NCBI GenBank assembly: GCA_963669155.1
Contig: OZ022588.1
Span: 7,841,335-7,905,334, forward strand
From: Arbacia lixula
Taxonomy: Eukaryota > Echinodermata > Echinoidea > Arbacioida > Arbaciidae
Length of the DNA stretch: 64,000 nt
Direction of reading: 5' to 3'
Shown here: positions 33,691 to 44,800 of the stretch, piece after piece
How positions within the stretch are numbered: the first letter of the stretch is position 1
Layout of the letters: each line of letters begins with the position of its first letter
Translations under genes and position numbers: made by a program
Notes under the pieces: model-generated
Told to the model about the DNA's origin: nothing
The model's database searches: none
What the model saw: only the letters and a program-made list of their open reading frames with translations

Positions 33691-36600
33691 TGCTGGGTAT
33701 GAAAACTTGAATATCAGCAGGAGAAGTACCCCAGCAATTAATGATGCGGGGTTCTGATGTTTCAGCCAGGTTTTAGAGGCTCACTGATAGATAGTGCGGT
33801 TAAGTCAGGGAAAACAAAACGAGCTTGTTTTTTGAGAATCAGAAAAATGTTGCTAATGGCTCAGAATAAGTAGTTGGTATGTGGTGGTGGTTGGAAAGTT
33901 TAACCAATTGAAGCTGGTGGTGATGTAGAAATGTATGATTTTGCAGATTTTGTTGCTCAGGAACGACCTTTAAACCTTATGAACCAGTGATGCATTTTTG
34001 CACAACTCTTTGAAAAGAAATCTGATACGGAGCCGAAGCTCATCTGCAACACAAAGGGATAAAGTAAGGAGTAAGGAGCGACGAGATATCAGCTGTTGTT
34101 GCTCCAAGAAAAATGCTGATATTGTGAAGAGATTAGCCAGTATTCAAGAGAGATGTCGTTATATTGCAGAAGTACTTGTCACACTGCCCTCTTTCAATGA
34201 TTTTAGGACAGTCATGAAGTTGGTGTTATGTGAGATGTGATGGAGGGTATTGAGTCTGTGAAGGTGTTTTGTAGTCCTCAAGAATGGAACACAGTTTTGC
34301 CCGTGTCTTCTTGTACATGGTGCATGTTCACCTTAAGACGGAGTGAAGCTATAATTGAACACGACTACGGCATCACATATGAATTTGTCACTAAATTCAG
34401 AAATAGTTGTCAGTACATGATATGGTATGTGTCCTTGTTGAAAAGGCATAGAAGTGGCCTGTGTTTGATCTGAGCCTTGGTCAAAGAAAATGGGATTTTT
34501 TGTTTCTGTGTGTGAAGATTGGAGGTGGATATGTTGATAATGACGCTTTCCCATAATGTGGATATCGCGCTGGAAAGTGATGTAAGCGTTTGATTCGTTT
34601 AAGACTCGTCTTTCAAAATGAAAGGTGGATGTTAAGAGAGCACAGTCATCCAAGGAAAAAAACTCAAAGATGGCCGGGGAAAAACTCTTAGAAACTGTAA
34701 GGGTGAGTTTGATCGTCCCTCTAAAAGGCCATGCACAGTTGTACTTGATTAGCTTCTCACCGATAGCATGCAAATGAATGGGAAGTCGACTTGCAATCAT
34801 GCATCATAAATCATTTCATGAATTTGTCAGAAAATTAGGAGGTAGTCATCATTACTTGTTTTTCTAGAATCACCATCTCTCTCACATCTTTGCTGGACAA
34901 AGGATTGATTTCTTATTTTATAAACTCTCAAATATCGAACACCAATTGCAATGGACGGTGCAGTTTTCAGATTTTGTTTTGAATTTATCTCTGTTTTTGT
35001 CAGTAAAGAAAGTATGCTGTGCTTTACTTGTTATTCTGACTGTAAATCATGATGGAAACTGTGATAATGATGATACACCGTGTTATATTTTCTGCAAACT
35101 TGTTTTTTCTCCAACTTCAAAGCTCAACGATATGTCACATCTTATATGTCTGTTGACAGATTGCTGATATATTTACCAAATGATAGGAGATTGTAGTTAC
35201 ATTTGGGGATACAAACAGGTACATATTTCATAAGGTGGACTTTATATTAAAATGTATTTCAGATATGCCTGCATTTTATATCGAAACGAGAGACACTGAT
35301 ATTTAAAAATGAAAGTATTAAATACTTGGTGATGATAACAAAATATGTCTTTCTCTGATATTGCACTCTGCTATGATAGTTTCAAACTGTCAGCTCGGTG
35401 AAATCAACTATATTCTACTATGTTGTGAATTTTCATTGTAAATCATGTATATATCAAAAAGCACCTGTATACTGGACAATTGTAAAGCACAATTCAGAAT
35501 GGGCTGAATGGGAAAATGATAGAGCTGTTTTGAAAAATGGCTATTCTGTGGTGATTAAGATGGGAGTTGATTTGCAGGATATATACATTACTATACACTT
35601 GGTTGTCAGAATCATGATTGCTTTTTTCAAATTATATTTGTATTTAGTAGGGGGAAGCAATTAGATCCCTTTCCCTGCCAAAAAACCTCTTTATCTATGA
35701 CAGTTCCATTAAGCATAAAATGTGGCCTCAAAGGTTTTATTTTCATGCCGAAAAAGTGATTTGGTTCACTACCTTAATATTAATATGCAAATTTCTGCAT
35801 AATTTTAGTATTGGTTATTTTTCGTATAAAAGAATGATTTGTAAATGTCAGTCTAAATGCCCAAAGTCTCTCGCAGGTCAAGTCCCAGGTCTCTGCTTAT
35901 CACCTGGGTATGGAGCAGAGATGTAAATGGAATGTCTTGTTGGAGGACATCAGTGGCAGTTTGCGGGGTTTGATCCCCAACCCTCCAGCTTGGGAACCAT
36001 AGGAACAAACCTCTACACCACCCCTAACAACCTGTGCACTCTGTGATCTGAATATCTACCTATGTAACCTTTGGAGATAATAACAATGAGTTCTCATTCT
36101 CGCTCAATGAAATGAGAGTGCCTGTTGAGTCAAACCTGTCTAAAAATACCATCCCAAGAGAAACAGAAACTTGTCTTTATGGATAATGTATTCTCAGAGA
36201 TTAAAATTGCATACTGTAAACGTGGTATATTTTGCTATGTTTTAATTTACATCAATTTCGGGAATGAGCCTCACACAGTGAAAATACAGCTAAAACACAG
36301 AGGAATTTTGCCACTCAAATTTTTATTACTCTACGCACGAGATGCGTGCGAATGCTCCATCGCCGTTACAGCTACAACACATTTCAAATAGGCAGCCTAT
36401 ATTATGCACTGTAATTCAAAGCATTGTGATCATCATCCCAAGCTAGGTAGTAGTAGGCGTAGTGCGCCTTTTGTCTGTTACAAGGACTATTTTGATCCGT
36501 TGTGAATATTCCGACACTATGTGAAATATATCGCATATACCTGTGTCTTTATGGACTGATGGTTTTCATAGACATCTTTCTCTATAGACAGATTTTGGCT

Positions 36601-37619
36601 GTACTTCATTTCATAGTAAAATTGATTCCCATGGCATACTTTTGCCAAACACAGTCATGTTTCAAATTCAAATCAATACAAATCTGTTTTATTAGTGGCA
36701 TGCGAATGGCCCAGAATCGATTGTTGCCTTGGTAGTCTTTACATCAGACTCAAGAACATACCTCACAACAAAAGGCATATATTATTCATTCAACTATTAT
36801 ATGACACTTGTTATCTGTAAATATGTTTCTTCATTTTTATTTTTCTACGTTATTGTAATCTGTGAGCATCATATTGGATGGATATGTTGCGATTCCTTAA
36901 TGTCAACGATTGTTATGATTCGGTTTATCAAACATGATAGTCCATAGCTCTGATTATCACCAATGGTTTTTTTATCTTTTTTTTTTTAACTTAAAGCATG
37001 TAAAACCTTGTTGATGTGAGATTATAAAGTTGCTTATGTGCATCTTCTGAATTAGCTGATCCTCAAAAAATCTTTGAAAAAGTATTTTAACCAAATAAAC
37101 ATTTGAAAAATATTAACTTTAACCGTGCAAAATATACATTGATTGAATTTGATGTGTGCAATTTACTAAAAACAATATTGTCTTTAAGTCACTTTGGTGG
37201 TGTTTTGTCACAAAAAAATGACAAGTTGCTGAAGATATGAGTAAATGCCTTTTTGTAAATATCGCAGACAAGGAAAAACATATGTACAGTATTACTGGGT
37301 GCCTTTTGAAGTTTACTATTGCTACATTTTTGTGCTTAACTACAACTTGTATATATCACACGTCACATCATCTTATTCTAATCATGTGACTTATCTCATC
37401 ATGGGACATTTGTCTGATTGTATGTCCTTAATCATGATTTGGCAAACATTTGGCTCTCTCATTCCATGGCATACCATTTTACCTCATAAGTTGATGCCCA
37501 TTTCATCATATGTTTTCCCCATTTATTGTTGACTTTAATAATTTGGTGTTCATTTCATAAAGAATCAGATGAGTGTGAGATACTTTAATCTGAAGGAATA
37601 AACCATAGCTGTTATACTG
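33691..37619. other. Downstream region of KCNT, no supported gene
   Basis: AT-rich sequence after the minisatellite. Open frames of 60-155 codons occur here (for example 34800-34333 on the minus strand), but none shows a recognisable domain, so I treat them as chance. This may be long 3'UTR, with a candidate polyadenylation hexamer AATAAA near 37095. Confidence 0.5.
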
Positions 37620-37702
37620 ACAGTGGTGTGGCCTAGTAGTTAGATAGCCTGACAGGCCATCTAGGGTTCAAATCCCTGGACAGTGCTTAGCACCCGGAAC
37701 CA
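37618..37702 (+). repeat. tRNA-derived SINE fragment (Pol III A and B boxes)
   Basis: tggcctagtagttag fits the internal A box and ggttcaaatcc, about 35 nt later, is a near-perfect B box. The bases around it (taggg / ccctg) can form a T-stem. The upstream half does not fold as a clean tRNA, so a SINE head or decayed tRNA is more likely than a working tRNA gene. Confidence 0.5.
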
Positions 37703-38609
37703 CTTTATATACATGTAAAGTGGAATAACTCATCGACTCATCACAATGATTTCAGAGACTATTCTATGATCTAGTGGAGGTACATCGTCAGTGTGGTAAC
37801 ACACTGACAGTGGAGATGCACACATTGTCTTGACAACATACCGTCATCCAGATTGTCATCAGCACATGGATATGTGTCTTTCCTCCCTCTCCGTAACTCT
37901 TATTCCCAGATAAAAAGAAAATATGTTTGATACATACTATATTGATATCATTTTCTGGCTCATTTATCATTTTTTGTACATTTTATTTTACATATATGCA
38001 AACTCTTGGTACATTCATTTGGTATGCTACATGACTGTGTCTCACTAAGTTTGTGCTAAAATTGTACAAAAGTGTTCTCTTAAACAGACATCATTTGTGT
38101 GTTATCAAAAATAATAGTTTGGTATTTGTTTGTATATATGGTATATACATTTCATCGTACTATTACAATTCTTGTTGTCACACATTATTGTTTTGTGATA
38201 TATGTACACATCTTGCCCACACGGAGGTTTATTTTTCCACTTTCTGAAAAGCAGTTGTAAATGCCGGTGTTATAACTTGTTTGTGTTTATGAATGATTAT
38301 CAACTGCAGTTATGCTTTAAATATGTGTTTAAAATGTGCCATCATTGTTTTCTCTTTATTATAGGATGAATAGTAGTCTGATAGGAATTTTCTCCAATGT
38401 TATTTTATTACATGCTGTGGAAACGCAGGAAAGGTCTAAATTACTGTTCAAGTCAAATAAAAGTTGAATGTTCAAGTGAAGAGAAAACGACTCTTTCAAA
38501 CTGTTTCGCACTTATCAACTTCCACTTTATCCAAGTGGTATGTTTCTACTGCACAACAAATATATGTGTCAATATGCTAGTACTTATTAGCTTTTGTCTC
38601 TCAGACCAA

Positions 38610-38772
38610 CGTCAGAGCCAACTATATACAGAGTTTGGCCAACTAAGTTTCATTCGATTACAACATGGCGCATATTCTTTTGTTATTTGCTTGCCCAACA
38701 AAGCAACACGTGCCATGTTGTGCCCTATTGAAACCGAGTTAGCCGAACTCTGTGTATAGATGTCTCTGACCA
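38610..38772. repeat. Inverted repeat / hairpin element, arms about 65 nt
   Basis: The left arm from about 38610 (cgtcagagccaactatatac and on) pairs with the reverse complement of the segment ending at 38772 (tgtgtatagatgtctctgac). Matching blocks include acagagtt-ggc-aact, gtttca and acaacatggc. The loop is centred near 38692. Looks like a small MITE or hairpin in the intergenic region. Confidence 0.6.
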
Positions 38773-40909
38773 ACCTACTGCAACAGCGCCATCTATGACG
38801 ATGGGAAGTACACCAACCCACTCCTCAGAGATCTGAGAAAGCTAAGCAGATCCACTTACCCAAACCTTAAAATAGATGAATCTCCTGATTTTGAAAATCC
38901 TTTCCTTTTTTTAAAATCAGATGAAATTCTTTAGCGAGTCAGTAACTTTTGCTAGGACCATATTAGGCTGATAAGGTGTAAGTTGCTACGCAACTTTCAC
39001 CCAAACAACCAAAACATTGCGCCAGAAAAATCACTCCCGCGAAGTTCCCCTGTGTAAATTGTGAGCGTAGAAAAATTGCAATTGCATTTTTTTGCCACAT
39101 GACTTGCAGCACTCCTGGCGGGTTGACTTTGATCTTTCTCTGTAAATTTATGTGCGCATTTAACACAAATCCCTAAGAAAGCTATTTACCTAGTGCATAA
39201 TGGGTGAATTCGTGCACTGTGTGAGATAAGTTATTTCCTCCAAATATCATTGGAAAAATTACAGTTGATACTGCATTAATTCAAAAGCTGCTCTAAAATG
39301 ATTGTGAGCACTTAATTTGTGCAATAAGAGCGGCGAAGATAACATACCGTACTCCTTTGCAATATCGTTACTGTGGATCGGTGTTATGTACACAATAACG
39401 CATGGTTGATGGACGTTTGATTTAACCTACCAAATAAGCAGTTGTCAAATCAGAGTTGTTGAGGTTCTAACCAGTAACAGTGATATACTGTAGAGGAGGA
39501 TATTGATCGTAGTCAGTGGTATCATATGAGACAAATAATTTCTGCTTCATTTTTTCATCATATTTTTTTCTTTTTTGGTAATTTTGGATAATGAGAGAGA
39601 GATCTTAGGAGCTACAAAGTTCAGACTGTAATGATAAGATATTTGTATGTATATTCAAATTTCGGTACATGTGTACATTTAGTGTCTCTGTCTCTGTAAA
39701 GTCTATGTAAGAATATTGGTATGGGTAAAGTGACATTAATTTCTTGATACGTTTTGTATGCAATTAATGGTTTGTAATATGTTCCATTTTATGAGAGAAC
39801 CTTTGCATTTGCTTAGATATTGTTTCACATTTTTATTGCAATCGGCTGTTAATGTGCAATCTGATGTTATGCATCTCATTAAATATCATAATATTGAAAA
39901 GTTTGATGTGTTTTTGATGTGATTGTTTGTGTTTCCTGAATAATACTATATCTTTAGGGAGGTCATTGACATATTCCTCTTTATGGCCTCTCTCTGTCCG
40001 CACTCTCTCTCTTTCTCTTCACATTTAACACCCACCTCCTTCACCCCACGTCCACATACCCCTCTCCCTCCTCCTCCTTCATTCTTTATTTCCCTTCCTT
40101 CATCCATTTACCTCTATTTTGATATGTTTATCTTTCATCTCCTCTTCCCTCCTTATTCTCTCGATCTCTCGATCTCTCTCTTTATTGCTACCTCATATCT
40201 CGCTTCCACTCTCTTTCTTCCTATTTTCTCTCTCATAATCTCCCTCTTTCTTTCGGGTCGTCTTTTTCCATTTTCTTTTCTCCCATTCTCTCTCCCGTAA
40301 TTCCTTTCTCAGACCCAACTTCCCCACTCCCTCCTTCACTATTGTACATTTGTAATTGATCCAATGCATTTCTATACGATTAATATATAAATAAGTGTTA
40401 ATATCGATATCAAGAAATTATACACAGAACATGAAAGCATGAATTATGATAATATGCTTCGTATCATTTCAACACAAACAACACCAATGACATTTCGATG
40501 TGTTTAAGTGGTTTGTCTTTAAATTACACCTTAGAACATGAAGTGGTATTTGAGGGTGGAGATAATTGGCACTATTTCAAATACTTCTAAAGGTTAGGGA
40601 TATATGGTAACTTACTTATCGGAAAGTATGGGGATCATTAGATGGAGGCGTGTTTAGCTTAATGAATATACCACATCTTACAAAACACTAAATAAAATTA
40701 AAAAAAAATTAAAATGTGTATTGCACAATGGATTAACTTCCCAAGAGAAATCAAATTTGGATTCCCCATTCTCCACCAAAATGTAATCAAAGCCTCATGA
40801 CGCTCCTAGTACGCAAATACATCGTTGGTTTAAAAGTACCATCCTTCCACGTTCCCTCATCACAACTTCACTCCCTTCTCCTAGACACTTTTATCTTATG
40901 TTAATTTTA
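38773..40909. other. Intergenic region between the convergent KCNT and MMP genes
   Basis: No gene supported. 39985-40320 is a CT-rich tract (ctctctctttctcttc-type) that opens a 105-codon frame made only of low-complexity residues. The rest is AT-rich and would hold the 3' end of the minus-strand metalloproteinase transcript. Confidence 0.5.
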
Positions 40910-41829
40910 TCATGACATCTCACGTTCATAATATATAATGGCTAAGTGACAAAATGTGATTGTAGCAAGTGTTCGTACACTATTGTACAGCGATGGTGCA
41001 GCGCTTATGAGAAAGCTGTCTGGTGTTTGGCCGTTGGGGTCGCTGGTATCCCGTATTGCTTCTCCCTGCGGCAAACCGTTGCTATCACTCGTGGTGGAGG
41101 GAGATGGTTTCGGTGAATGAGCTGGTACACGTGATGGTAGGGGTGATATTGATGATGTCGAGGAGGAAGAGGATGATGATGACGGTGGTGATGATGGTGG
41201 GGGTGAAGATGATGGGGAGGAAGGTGGTTGTGGTGGTGGTATTATCGAAGGTGACGTTAATGATGGTGATGATGACGATAGAGATGTTGACGACAATGAC
41301 GGTGATGATGACAGCGATGATGATAACGGTGATGGCGAGGAGGAGGAGCATGGTGTTAGTGATGACAATGGCAATGATGGTGGTGAAGAGAATGGCAATG
41401 CTGGTGGTAATGATGATGGCAGTGGTAGTGACGACGATGACGATATTGATGACGTAGAAAATGATAATGATGAATCCCCTTGTGAAGAAAAGGATGTGGA
41501 AGATGTCTTGCTTGTCTCAGATAACTCTCGCGTTACCACATCATCATTTCCATCCATCGTTTTTTGTGTCGTCTCAAGAGATCCATCATCTTGCCACAAA
41601 GTCGTATCTTCTGGAAGTGCACTAGCGCCCTCTTCCGACGAGAAGTCATCTTCAGCAGATGTAAACTCCGTCCTCGCTGTGGTACCTGATACACTATCCG
41701 TTGTTGTGTCGGTGGTCGCGCTTGTAATAGAAGCAGCATTGGTCGTTCCCGATGTCGTAGACGAATCGTCATTGCCCATATTTGGGCATCTGTTGTTTCT
41801 CAATTTTTCTGGCAGATCATCCGCCGCGC
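40910..41829 (-). CDS. MMP exon 6: Ser/Thr/Pro-rich tail
   Basis: 920 nt after cattttcag, ending TGA at 40912-40910. After GAADDLPEKLRNNRC the protein is Thr/Ser-rich, then a long Ser/Pro run coded by tcn and ccn triplets (the plus strand shows gatgatgat-like repeats), then a last hydrophobic patch TLATITFCHLAIIYY before EREMS. The tail resembles a mucin-like stalk; the terminal patch is too short and polar to call a membrane or GPI anchor with confidence. Confidence 0.87.
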
Positions 41830-44800
41830 CTGAAAATGAAATGTTTCATATTGTAATTTTCTTCTTATTCTACATAAAATTTCAATAGGCTGTTACTTAT
41901 GATTTTGATTAATGTTCTCCTATCTAATAAACTAATTTTATGCCACATGTGACTTTCTTCACAATTAATACACTCATATTATATTGAGAAGCAGGTTTTC
42001 TGGTACTCAAAGTGTTAACTTTTTAAAGGTACTTTCTTTTTCACCTATCACATTTTAACATATTTTACCAAGTATTCATATACAATTACAAACAACGTAA
42101 GAAATAATTTGTTAACAGGACTTTATTTTATATCAACTTTTCATGGGGGGAGCTACACGATGATTCAGAGAGAAAAGGAAGGAAGGGAAAAACAAGTTGA
42201 AGATAAAGAAGAGGACCGTCATTATCATCATCATAGCGATGATGATGATGATGAAAATGATAAAAAGGCGAAGAAGATTAAGAGCGACGCATGATTATGT
42301 AATGAATGTTACCGTAAAGGATAAGGTGAACACATTCAAATGAAAATGAGCAATCAAAATCCTTTGAATTCATGCACCATGATTATCCGGTTCATTGTAC
42401 ATTATGAATAAGATGATGGTTAATAAACAATGGGGCATCACAGCAGGGCTGATATCCATTTATTTTAAGATGAGAAATAAAAGGAGAAATTAGGAAGATA
42501 AAGGGGGCAATATAGTACCGAAGCGGTGTCGTCATATGAGCTTGCTGTCAGAACAATTGGCTCTTAACAAACTTGCTCCAGTGAGAGGTTTAGCGGTCCG
42601 ATATTGCCTATCGGCCGAGTGTCGGGCATTCCTTATTGCAGTCTCCGTTGCGATCACCGCTGCTTGCACTACCCGCATTGTTTAGAGCCAGTTGTCTTGA
42701 CAAAAATACTCAAATTACGTCACGCTTCGGTACTCTTTAACCCCGTTCATATACACCGCCTATCCGCGAAAAAGGCGCAACATTTGCGGCAATTTTGCCG
42801 ATGCATTACCGATAGCTGCGTATATGAACGGGAATCGCTCAAATAATGCGGTATTTGCTTCCTCCTTTTTTGCGCTTATTTTGCGGCTTTTTCGTGGATT
42901 GAGATCTAGTAATAATACCGAAATATTGCGGTAAGCGAATCTTATAAACTGCGTCCGCAAAATAGGCGTAAATGTTGCGCCTTTTGCATCGCGTGGGTCG
43001 CTAATCCTACCGCTCGTATGGCTGAGCAGAACATGTCACCATTGGTTTGGAGAGAGTCGGATTACGGATTTTGGGCGTGTATATGAACGGTGCTTTTGCG
43101 GCTCGCTGGAAACTTGCTTACCGAAATGCATCGGTAATAATAGCGGTATATGGTATATGAACGGGGCTTTTGTCTTACCGTACAAGATCTGAATCCCTGT
43201 GACGTCATCTACATGTAGTTCAACCTCAGAGCGATACCGGTAGAAGGGATACATGATAGCGCCCTCTACGCCAGAGTGATATAACCCCAATGCGTGGCCC
43301 AGCTCATGCACGACAACATGGAGATAGTCGAACCCGGCTGAAAATTAGGGTAAAAAAAAAAAAAAACAGGTTTTGATGAAATACATACAAACTGTTTATA
43401 ATTTAGATAATAACTACTCACCAGAATGCGTGATGAAACCAATAGTCTTCCCATCCAGCAATATATACATTAGGTGCCACGTATATTGGGTTCTGTTGTC
43501 CTGATGGCATTTTATCATGTTCGCATTGAGCTACGATAAAGAAGAGGATTTGTCTTCCCGTATGTGTCGAAAGCCTTACGCGTCATTTTCTTTCTCAAAA
43601 GAGCCATTCATCTATCTAGCAGTTATGTGAGTATTTTTTCACCAGTCATGGACTCAAATCCCATAAATCAGTATTTAATCTGACACAAAAGGGGTTAAAT
43701 GATTTCGTTTTGTTGCAAAGTCAAAATACGCAGCCAAATCTCTTAATTAAACCTAAAACTGGATTTGCTCTCATGTGTCAGAAATGACCTCCAGAAATGA
43801 CACCCAAACAAAAAGAAAAAAAAATGAATTAAAAATGATTTTACCTTCTGAGTTTCCGATGGTCCAGTCCTCTTCAGCATCAAAGTGGATCTCACCGAAC
43901 GTTGGAAGAAAGGCGTGGCCGAGCGTCCCGCCGGGCCCATCGAAGGCGACTCCGTCACCGTGCTCGCCGACCACGTGCCTGACGTGCATGTCGACATCGA
44001 CGTCGGGATCGGTGGCTTCGCAGAGGGACAGGGGAATCACATCCATCCAGATCTAACATGAGAGATAAGGATGAGTTCAGTTGCATAATAAAGTTGTGAT
44101 GAGGATTAGTAATTGACAAATAAGAATACCAAATACGAAAGTGAAAAATATTTGTATGTTTGGCTACTTGATAATTCAGTCACGCTTAGTATTCGTCATG
44201 GTATACAATATCATATCATAGCATATAACATTACATTTAATTATATTATATATATCATATCATAGCATAAAATATCATATACTATCTCATAGCATTACAT
44301 ATCATATCATAGTATGTGATATCATAGCATCATAACTTAAAGCGCATAGAGACATTCTTAAATATGTGTTATGAGCTATATAAAAATGGTTTAGTATTAT
44401 TATTACATAACATGTCATATATCATATAATAATCGTATCAAATCATGTCGTGTCGTATCATATCATTTCATATCATATCATATCATATCATATCATATCA
44501 TATCATATCATATCATATCATAGTGTATGTATTATACAATGTTATATCGTAGCAAAACATGACAAAGCACATTATAGCATAGCACACAACTAACGTCCAT
44601 CAACACATGTCAATCAGTCTACCTGCATAGCCTGCCTGACGACCCACACTACATCGTGTCGCGCCAGGGGGAAACTGTCGGGTAACTCCTCGATGCGGCA
44701 CGTCAAATATCATATCACATCATATCATATTCAAATCAGGTCACATCATATTAAAACAAATATATAGTATATCACATCGTAGCACATCATACATTATATG

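Noticed and set aside
33998-34240. 80-codon plus-strand frame, basic N-terminus
   Set aside because: Lies in presumed 3'UTR, no homology recognised.
34333-34800. 155-codon minus-strand frame downstream of KCNT
   Set aside because: No recognisable motif, no splice or start context, AT-rich codon use; probably chance, though it is the longest such frame outside repeats.
35950-36010. Possible second tRNA-like B box (ggtttgatcccc)
   Set aside because: No A box at the right distance and no T-arm pairing beyond a few bases.
41023-41457. 144-codon plus-strand frame opposite MMP exon 6
   Set aside because: Antisense shadow of the Ser/Pro-coding repeat; Met/Val/Asp low complexity.
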